10,659 nt of DNA from Caulobacteraceae bacterium (GTDB lineage Bacteria > Pseudomonadota > Alphaproteobacteria > Caulobacterales > Caulobacteraceae). The position numbers and the translations under genes were made by a program. Positions 6,097-10,659 of the stretch are shown in pieces; positions within the stretch are counted from its first letter, which is position 1; every line of letters begins with the position of its first letter. The notes beneath the pieces were generated by a model that did no database searches, had not been told where the DNA came from, and saw only the letters and a list, made by a program, of their open reading frames with translations. The stretch spans positions 1 through 10,659 of the forward strand of contig CANGRP010000063.1 of the NCBI GenBank assembly GCA_947456005.1. The letters run 5' to 3'.

Positions 6097-7908
6097 TCAG
6101 GCCTGGGGATCAAACTCGGCGACCCGGTGGCCGGGGCCCGCTTCCAGGAGTTGCGGGCGGTAGGGCGGGGTCTCGCCCCGGCGTCCGGGAAGAAAGCGGA
6201 GGGCGGCGTCCGGGTCCAGGGGGCTGGGCGGTTCGCCATGCAGCCGGAGACGCGGGCGGGTGCGCTCGACTCCGGGGTCGGGGATGAGGGCCGAGGCGAT
6301 CAGGGTTCGGGTGTAGGGGTGGCGCGCGTCCGTGAAGATGCGGTCCGCCGGTGCCTCCTCCACCACCCGACCCATGTAAAGCACCACGACCCGGTGGCTG
6401 ATCTCGCGGACGACAGCCAGGTCGTGGCTGATGAACATCATGGCCATGCCGAACTCGGCCTGAAGATCGATCAGCAGGTCGATGATCTGGGCCCGGATCG
6501 AGACGTCGAGGGCAGAGACCGCCTCGTCGCAGACCACGACCCGCGGCTTCAGGATCATGGCCCGGGCGATGCCGACCCTTTGGTTCTGGCCGCCGGACAG
6601 CTCGTGCGGATAGCGGTTGATCAGGTCCCCGGACAGGCCGACCCGGTCCATCATGGTGCGCACCTGGGCCTCGCGCGCCCGGCGTTGGAGATGGGGCTGG
6701 AAGACCCCAAGGGGCTCGGCGATGGAATCGCCCACAGGCATCCGCGGATCCAGGCTGGCCAGGGGGTCCTGGAAGACGATCTGCAGGTCGCGGCGCGCCG
6801 ACCGCAGGGCCTCGCGGTCCGCCTCGGGGATGTCCCGGCCCAAGAGGGTGACCGCCCCGGCTGTTCGGGGAATCAGCCTCAGGACCGCCCGGGACAGGGT
6901 TGACTTGCCGCAGCCGCTCTCGCCCACCACCCCCAGGGTCTCGCCTTGCCGGATCTCCAGGCTGACCCCGTCCACGGCCCGCAGGTCGGCCCGCCGCCCG
7001 AACAGGCCCCGGCGCACGGGGAACCAGACCTTCACATCCCGGGCCTCAACGGCCAGGGGTGCGTCCGGGGCGACCGGGCCGGGGGCGGGCCGGCCGCCGC
7101 GGTCGGCGCGGTCCAGGCGGGGCGCCGCTTCCAGCAGATTGCGGGCGTAGTCCGTGCGCGGACGGGCGAAGACCTCCGGTGCAGGCCCGGCCTCCACATA
7201 GGCGCCGTCCTTCATCACGCAGACCCGGTCGGCCAGCCGCGCCACCACGCCCATGTCGTGGGTGATGAGCACCAGCCCCGTCCCACTCTCCCGGGTCAGC
7301 TCCTCCATCAGGTCGAGGATCTCGGCCTGGACGGTCACGTCGAGGGCGGTGGTGGGCTCGTCGGCGATCAACAGGCGGGGCGCGCAGGCCATGGCGCCGG
7401 CGATCATCACCCGCTGTCGCATGCCTCCAGACAGCTCGTGCGGATACTGGTCGAGGCGCCGGGCTGCGTCGGGGATTCGCACCCGCTCCAGCCAGCGCAG
7501 GGCCTCGGCCCGGGCCTCCCGCGCCGACAGGCCGCGGGCCCGCCGCAGGGGCTCGCCCAGCTGGTCGCCGATCTTCAGGTGGGGGGTCAGGGCCGTCAGG
7601 GGGTCCTGGAAGATCATGCCCATGCCCGCGCCGCGCACGCGGTTCAGCTCCGGCTTCGGGGCGCCAAGGATCTCGCGCCCCTCGAAGCGCACCGAGCCGC
7701 TTGCCCGGCCGTTAGGCGCCAGCAGGCCCATGACCGCCATGAAGGTCTGGCTCTTTCCCGACCCGCTCTCGCCCACGACGCCCAGAGTCTCGCCCGGCAG
7801 GACCTGCAGGGACACGCCCCGGACCGCGGGCACGGACCCGTCACGGGTCTGGAAATCGATGCGCAGGTCCTCGATGGTCAGGACGGGGCTCGGAGGCGTC
7901 GGCGTCAC
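6097..7908 (-). CDS. Dipeptide/oligopeptide-type ABC transporter, two fused ATPase domains
   Basis: A 603-residue protein with two complete nucleotide-binding domains, as in the DppD-DppF or YejF type, energising import of peptides or similar solutes at the inner membrane. Domain 1 (10-260): Walker A GESGSGKS (46-53), Q-loop Gln101, signature LSGGM (159-163), Walker B LLIADEP (179-185), switch His217. Domain 2 (285-545): GESGCGKS (329-336), Gln380, LSGGQ (437-441), VVVCDEA (457-463), His495. Both sites look competent. The C-terminal tail keeps the OppDF frame PSPL (561-564) and RFLP (571-574), but the cysteines usually found there are absent. The GTG start is supported by CGGAG six bases upstream. 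No permease or binding-protein gene is in the window, so its partners are elsewhere and the substrate is unknown. It diverges from the gmhB-like gene. Confidence 0.93.
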   Translation of the reverse strand: MTPTPPSPVLTIEDLRIDFQTRDGSVPAVRGVSLQVLPGETLGVVGESGSGKSQTFMAVMGLLAPNGRASGSVRFEGREILGAPKPELNRVRGAGMGMIFQDPLTALTPHLKIGDQLGEPLRRARGLSAREARAEALRWLERVRIPDAARRLDQYPHELSGGMRQRVMIAGAMACAPRLLIADEPTTALDVTVQAEILDLMEELTRESGTGLVLITHDMGVVARLADRVCVMKDGAYVEAGPAPEVFARPRTDYARNLLEAAPRLDRADRGGRPAPGPVAPDAPLAVEARDVKVWFPVRRGLFGRRADLRAVDGVSLEIRQGETLGVVGESGCGKSTLSRAVLRLIPRTAGAVTLLGRDIPEADREALRSARRDLQIVFQDPLASLDPRMPVGDSIAEPLGVFQPHLQRRAREAQVRTMMDRVGLSGDLINRYPHELSGGQNQRVGIARAMILKPRVVVCDEAVSALDVSIRAQIIDLLIDLQAEFGMAMMFISHDLAVVREISHRVVVLYMGRVVEEAPADRIFTDARHPYTRTLIASALIPDPGVERTRPRLRLHGEPPSPLDPDAALRFLPGRRGETPPYRPQLLEAGPGHRVAEFDPQA

Positions 7909-7914
7909 TTGAGG

Positions 7915-7919
7915 CTCCG
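7915..7919 (-). promoter_or_regulatory. Shine-Dalgarno site fixing the GTG start of the ABC gene
   Basis: On the minus strand CGGAG (7919-7915) precedes GTG 7908 with a six-base spacer. The translated N-terminus then runs directly into the first strand of the ATPase domain (VLTIEDLRIDF), so GTG is preferred over any later ATG. Confidence 0.6.
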
Positions 7920-7923
7920 CTGG

Positions 7924-7937
7924 TGTTCACCTGAACA
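7924..7937. promoter_or_regulatory. 14-bp dyad, candidate operator
   Basis: TGTTCA (7924-7929), CC, TGAACA (7932-7937): perfect 6-bp arms with a 2-bp centre. It sits 15 nt upstream of the ABC GTG start and about 60 nt upstream of the gmhB-like start, where a repressor could block the ABC transcript. Its GTTC-N4-GAAC core differs from the alphaproteobacterial LexA box (GTTC-N7-GTTC). No regulator gene is adjacent. Regulator identity unknown. Confidence 0.4.
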
Positions 7938-7962
7938 TAGGACGGCGGGCGCAGAAGGGAAA

Positions 7963-7991
7963 TCGCCAGAGCGCGGCAAGGCCGCTAGACT
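7963..7991 (+). promoter_or_regulatory. Candidate promoter giving a leaderless gmhB-like transcript
   Basis: GCTAGACT (7984-7991) matches the first six positions of the Caulobacter housekeeping -10 consensus GCTANAWC. TCGCCAG (7963-7969) lies 14 bases before it and is a weak match to TTGACGS. Transcription would begin near 7997-7999, at the GTG start codon 7998. No Shine-Dalgarno is suitably placed, which agrees with a leaderless message. The -35 is poor, so confidence is low. Confidence 0.3.
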
Positions 7992-7997
7992 GCGCCT

Positions 7998-8516
7998 GTG
8001 ACCTCCCTGCTCCGGCCCGCCCTGTTCCTCGACCGCGACGGCGTCCTCAACGAGGACCGCGGCTATGTGCACCGCTGGGAGGACTTCCGCTGGATCGACG
8101 GCGCCCGGGAAGCCGTGGCGGCCTTCAACGCTCGCGAGTGGTGGGTCTTCGTGGTGACCAACCAGTCGGGGGTCGGGCGGGGCTACTATTCCGAGGACGA
8201 CGTCCACGCCCTGCATGCGCGGATGATCAAGGACCTGGCGGCGGCGGGTGCGCGGATCGACGCCTTCTATCACTGCCCTCACCACCCCGAGGCGATCGAG
8301 GACCGCTACCGCCACCCCGACCCGCCGGACCGCAAGCCCAATCCCGGCATGCTCCTGAAGGCCATGGCTGACTGGCCCGTGGACGCCGCCCGCTCAGTGA
8401 TGGTGGGCGACAAGGCTATCGACCTGGAGGCCGGCCGTCGGGCAGGGGTGCGCAGCCTGCAGTTTGCCGGCGGCGACCTCGCCGCCTTCCTCGCCGCCGA
8501 GGTCGACGGGGCCTGA
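7998..8516 (+). CDS. gmhB: GmhB-like HAD phosphatase (heptose 1,7-bisphosphate 7-phosphatase family)
   Basis: A 172-residue HAD-superfamily phosphatase of the GmhB/HisB-N group, cytosolic; GmhB removes the 7-phosphate of D-glycero-D-manno-heptose 1,7-bisphosphate in making lipopolysaccharide-core heptose. Seen: motif I LDRDGVLN (11-18) with nucleophile Asp12 and acid/base Asp14; motif II TNQSGVGRGYY (54-64); Lys113 in DRKPNPGML; motif IV GDKAIDLEAG (137-146) with Asp138 and Asp142. The zinc loop starts as CPHH (93-96), but the Cys-x-Cys that normally precedes RKP is Pro109-Pro110-Asp111, so the zinc site is probably lost. Start GTG 7998 places motif I at the usual distance; no Shine-Dalgarno is seen. 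First gene of a plus-strand unit with two hotdog genes. Substrate may differ from heptose bisphosphate; no other heptose gene is nearby. Confidence 0.87.
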   Translation: MTSLLRPALFLDRDGVLNEDRGYVHRWEDFRWIDGAREAVAAFNAREWWVFVVTNQSGVGRGYYSEDDVHALHARMIKDLAAAGARIDAFYHCPHHPEAIEDRYRHPDPPDRKPNPGMLLKAMADWPVDAARSVMVGDKAIDLEAGRRAGVRSLQFAGGDLAAFLAAEVDGA

Positions 8517-8558
8517 CGGCGCATTGACCCGTCCCTTCGCTCGCTGCAAACGGAAGGC

Positions 8559-9029
8559 ATGAGCGATCCCAATCCCAACCTGCCAAACCCCAACCTTGAC
8601 GCCGCCGCCGCCATGGCGACCGAGGTCCCCCAGGCCGCCGCCCTCGGCTTCCAGATGGTTTCGGCCGCCGATGCCCGCGGCGTCATGCACGCACCCTGGC
8701 GCGAGGACCTGGTGGGCGATCCCGACACCGGCGTGATCGCCTCCGGCGTCGTCACCTCCCTGCTCGACCACTGCTGCGGCATGGCCATCACCGCCACCAC
8801 GGGCGAGCGGCGACCCACCGCCACCCTCGACCTGCGCATCGACTACATGCGCCCCGCCGCGTCCCGGGCCGGGGTCACGGTGGAGGCCCACTGTTACTAT
8901 ATGACCCGGTCGATCGCCTTCGTCCGCGCCCACGCCTGGGACGCCGACCCGGCCGATCCCATCGCCACGGCCCAGGCCGCCTTCATGCTGGCCGGCCCCG
9001 TCGGCCCCGGGACGGGAGGCGCGGCATGA
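8559..9029 (+). CDS. PaaI-like hotdog thioesterase 1 (non-canonical active site)
   Basis: A 156-residue single-hotdog protein of the PaaI-like group, probably acting on acyl- or aryl-CoA thioesters in the cytosol. Seen: GVIASGVVTSLLDHCCGMAI (58-77) on the central helix, with Asp70 at the usual acidic position, and ATLDLRIDYMRPA (88-100) as the following strands. The conserved HGG of the family is Ala61-Ser62-Gly63. The N-terminus carries a short duplication, PNPNL twice (4-8 and 9-13), visible in the DNA as imperfect 15-nt copies. Start ATG 8559 has GGAAGG only one base away, so initiation there is not certain; ATG 8613 is the alternative and would drop the Asn/Pro segment. It follows the phosphatase gene by 42 nt and overlaps the next hotdog gene by 4 nt. 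Substrate unknown. Confidence 0.87.
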   Translation: MSDPNPNLPNPNLDAAAAMATEVPQAAALGFQMVSAADARGVMHAPWREDLVGDPDTGVIASGVVTSLLDHCCGMAITATTGERRPTATLDLRIDYMRPAASRAGVTVEAHCYYMTRSIAFVRAHAWDADPADPIATAQAAFMLAGPVGPGTGGAA

Positions 9030-9436
9030 CCCCGGAAGATCACCTCAGGGCCTTCCTGGCGCGGGCGCCCTACATCCGGTTCCTGGGCATGACGGCCGAG
9101 CTGGCCGGCGACGAGCTGACCGGCGTCCTGCCCTTCTCGCCCCACCTCATCGGCAACACCCTGCTCCCGGCCCTCCACGGCGGGGTGATCGGCGGCTTCC
9201 TCGAGATGACCGCCCTGGCCCAGCTGGCGGTGACCCAGTCCACCCCCAGGGTCCACAAGACCATCGATGTCACCATCGAGTACCTGCGCCCCGGCCGGGC
9301 CCTGACCACCTATGCCCGCGCCGACCTGCGAAAGGTCGGACGCCGCATCGCCAACGTCCACGTCGAAGCCTGGCAGGAAGCCCGAAGTCAGCCCATCGCC
9401 GCCCTCCGGGGCCACTTCATGCTGGCCGAGGACTAG
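9026..9436 (+). CDS. PaaI-like hotdog thioesterase 2
   Basis: A 136-residue PaaI-like hotdog protein, the normal length for the family. Seen: ALHGGVIGGFLEMTALA (49-65) with the canonical HGG (51-53) and acidic Glu60 on the hotdog helix, and KTIDVTIEYLRPG (78-90), a strand pair typical of the family. The ATG overlaps the stop of the preceding hotdog gene as ATGA, with GGGAGG six bases upstream, so the pair is translationally coupled and probably made in equal amounts. Aligned around the active site, this protein has HGG/Glu where its neighbour has ASG/Asp. Acyl-CoA hydrolysis is inferred from the family; the substrate and any partnership with the neighbour are unknown. Ends in TAG, 71 nt from the convergent phoD stop. 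Confidence 0.91.
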   Translation: MTPEDHLRAFLARAPYIRFLGMTAELAGDELTGVLPFSPHLIGNTLLPALHGGVIGGFLEMTALAQLAVTQSTPRVHKTIDVTIEYLRPGRALTTYARADLRKVGRRIANVHVEAWQEARSQPIAALRGHFMLAED

Positions 9437-9483
9437 ATCGTGCTCTGATAAGCGGGAACCGGTTATCGGATCGAAACAGGATC
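9436..9483. repeat. Palindromic intergenic repeat between convergent genes
   Basis: The core has arms GATAAGCGG (9447-9455) and CCGGTTATC (9459-9467) with a GAA loop; eight of nine positions pair (one G-G mismatch), and TCT/GGA outside extends the stem with a T-G wobble. GATCGTGCTC at the left edge and CAGGATC at the right edge look like degraded outer arms. The core GGGAACCGG followed by TTATCGGAT and the GATC-TGCTC edge resemble a dispersed intergenic palindrome I recall from rhizobial and related alphaproteobacterial genomes. It may also end transcription of both flanking genes, though no T-tract follows. Confidence 0.55.
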
Positions 9484-9507
9484 CAGGGGCCAACGGGGCT
9501 TGTGGCG

Positions 9508-10659
9508 TCAGGCCTCCTTCAGACCGGACACCCCGTCCGCGCCGGGCGTGAAGGTGAAGGTCTTCAGCACCCGGGTGGTGAAGGTGGTCTCCAGGATGGT
9601 GGAGACGGCCATCATCTCGGCCTTGCCCTCGGTGCGGCCGAGGGTCAGTAGGACGAAGCCCTTGGCCGACTGGTCGGAATAGACCACCTCCCGGTTGGCG
9701 TCGGCCATCACCTGGCCCACGGGGACGCCGGTCAGGATATCGCCGACGCTCGGGCTGGTGATGGCGGTCGTACCGAACTCCACCCCCACCCGGTTTCCGC
9801 CGTCGGGAGCGTCGTAGAGCTCATTGGCCCAGAAGGCGTGGCTGTCGCCGGAGACGACGACGGCGTTGGCCTTGGCCCTCTGGATCAGGCTGTAGAGGCG
9901 CTGGCGGTCGGCGGGATAGCCGTCCCACATGTCGAGACCGTATGGCAGGCCCAGGCTGGCGATGCCGGACATGCGGTCCAGGCGACGGACGCCGTCCGGG
10001 CCGAGGCCTGCGGCGGCCTCGGCGAACTTTTCCGGGCCCAGGGCGGCGCGCAGGTCGGGGACGCCCACCCGCGCCATGACCACCTCGTTGCCGAGGACCT
10101 GCCAGGTCCGGCCGGTCCGGACGGAATTGGCGAGGCCGCGGCGCAGCCAGTCCGCCTGGGACGGGCCCATCATGCGCCGGTCGGGATCGGCCAGCCGCCT
10201 GCGGAACCGGGCGACGTCCGGCTTGCCGTCCGGACCGTTCAGGTCCTTGCCGTAGTCGAGCTGCTCATCCCGCGCGGTGAGCCGGGTCTCGAGCATGAAG
10301 AGGGTGGCGAGATCGCCGAACTCGAAGGCCCGGTTGATGGAGAAGCCGCCGCCGTCCGGCTCGCGGATCGGCATCCACTCGTAATAGGCCTTGATGGCCA
10401 CGGCCTTGCGGCGGTTCCAGGATCCCTCGTCCTTCTCGTGATTCTCGGCGCCGCCGACCCAGCTGTTGTTGGCGGTCTCGTGGTCGTCCCAGACCACGAT
10501 CCAGGGCGCCCGGGCGTGGGCGGCCTGGAGCTGGGGATCGGTCTTCACCTGGGCGTGGCGGTTCCGATAGTCCGCGAGCGTGACGATCTCGTGGGCCGGC
10601 CGGACCAGGCGGTTCAGTTTCCTGCCGGTCTCGGCGCCATAGCCGTCTGCAGCGTACTC
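9508..10659 (-). CDS. phoD: Alkaline phosphatase D / phosphodiesterase (PhoD), N-terminus missing
   Basis: The frame runs open to the right edge, giving 383 C-terminal residues of a PhoD-type metallophosphoesterase, normally exported (often by Tat) and releasing phosphate from phosphomono- or diesters under phosphate limitation. Seen, numbering from the first residue in the window: RPAHEIVTLADYRNRHAQ (20-37), WDDHETANNSW (57-67) with metal-ligand Asp and His, MLETRLTARDEQLDY (122-136), VSGDSHAFWANEL (269-281) with the GDSH metal motif, and EFGTTAITSPSVG (294-306). An internal GTG at 10548 could be mistaken for a start, but the family sequence continues upstream of it, so the true start lies beyond 10659. 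The signal peptide and first metal ligands are outside the window. It is convergent with the PaaI pair. No Pho box can be judged. Confidence 0.95.
   Translation of the reverse strand, partial: EYAADGYGAETGRKLNRLVRPAHEIVTLADYRNRHAQVKTDPQLQAAHARAPWIVVWDDHETANNSWVGGAENHEKDEGSWNRRKAVAIKAYYEWMPIREPDGGGFSINRAFEFGDLATLFMLETRLTARDEQLDYGKDLNGPDGKPDVARFRRRLADPDRRMMGPSQADWLRRGLANSVRTGRTWQVLGNEVVMARVGVPDLRAALGPEKFAEAAAGLGPDGVRRLDRMSGIASLGLPYGLDMWDGYPADRQRLYSLIQRAKANAVVVSGDSHAFWANELYDAPDGGNRVGVEFGTTAITSPSVGDILTGVPVGQVMADANREVVYSDQSAKGFVLLTLGRTEGKAEMMAVSTILETTFTTRVLKTFTFTPGADGVSGLKEA

Noticed and set aside
4824..6287. 487-codon frame opposite ilvA
   Set aside because: Low-complexity Gly/Asp/Leu/His composition, no motif; mirrors ilvA and the end of the ABC gene.
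7924..7937. LexA/SOS box
   Set aside because: The alphaproteobacterial box is a direct repeat GTTC-N7-GTTC; this is GTTC-N4-GAAC, a different spacing and orientation.
6946..8001. 351-codon frame opposite the first ATPase domain
   Set aside because: Shadow of Walker and signature coding; crosses the divergent promoter region.
9508..10548. phoD starting at GTG 10548
   Set aside because: The open frame and conserved PhoD sequence continue through the right edge, so this GTG is an internal Val codon.

Overview
The window is about 70% G+C, with G/C-rich third positions, tightly packed genes and several GTG or weakly marked starts. The gene set (RmlC, a WbbL-like rhamnosyltransferase, a one-ACT IlvA, an FKBP lipoprotein, a fused Dpp/Opp-type double ATPase, a GmhB-like phosphatase, tandem PaaI hotdog proteins, PhoD) fits an alphaproteobacterium. 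Gene style, a Caulobacter-type -10 candidate and an intergenic repeat resembling one common in Alphaproteobacteria make Caulobacteraceae (Caulobacter/Phenylobacterium/Brevundimonas) my best guess. The taxon is an inference; there is no rRNA or marker gene here.

Layout. (1) 29-3245, minus strand: rmlC > tesB > glutathione S-transferase-like > crotonase, closely spaced and probably one unit, with a 67-nt gap before the GST gene that contains inverted repeats. (2) 3290-4318, plus strand: a family-2 glycosyltransferase, divergent from rmlC across only 44 nt. (3) 4324-7908, minus strand: dipeptide-type ABC double ATPase > ilvA > FKBP lipoprotein. It converges on the glycosyltransferase with 5 nt between stop codons, and those stops sit in one perfect hairpin. 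(4) 7998-9436, plus strand: gmhB-like phosphatase > PaaI-like 1 > PaaI-like 2 (ATGA overlap), divergent from the ABC gene across 89 nt holding a 14-bp dyad and a candidate leaderless promoter. (5) 9508 to beyond the right edge, minus strand: phoD, lacking its N-terminus. A palindromic repeat lies between PaaI-like 2 and phoD.

How the genes fit together. Acyl-CoA and thioester handling recurs (crotonase, TesB, two PaaI hotdogs). Surface-glycan functions (RmlC for dTDP-L-rhamnose, a probable rhamnosyltransferase, a heptose-bisphosphatase relative) are interspersed. Isoleucine precursor synthesis (IlvA), envelope protein folding (FKBP), peptide-type uptake energised by an orphan ATPase, and phosphate scavenging (PhoD) complete it. 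This reads as ordinary chromosomal housekeeping and metabolism. There is no transposase, integrase, phage gene, CRISPR array, toxin-antitoxin or defence gene, and no tRNA or rRNA that I can see. No stretch above 300 bases lacks a gene; the longest gap is 89 nt.

I found no undescribed multi-gene system. The best leads are active-site or ligand substitutions in otherwise standard families (crotonase Gln124, GmhB zinc Cys pair, ABC C-terminal Cys set, ASG versus HGG in the PaaI pair) and several small intergenic structures.
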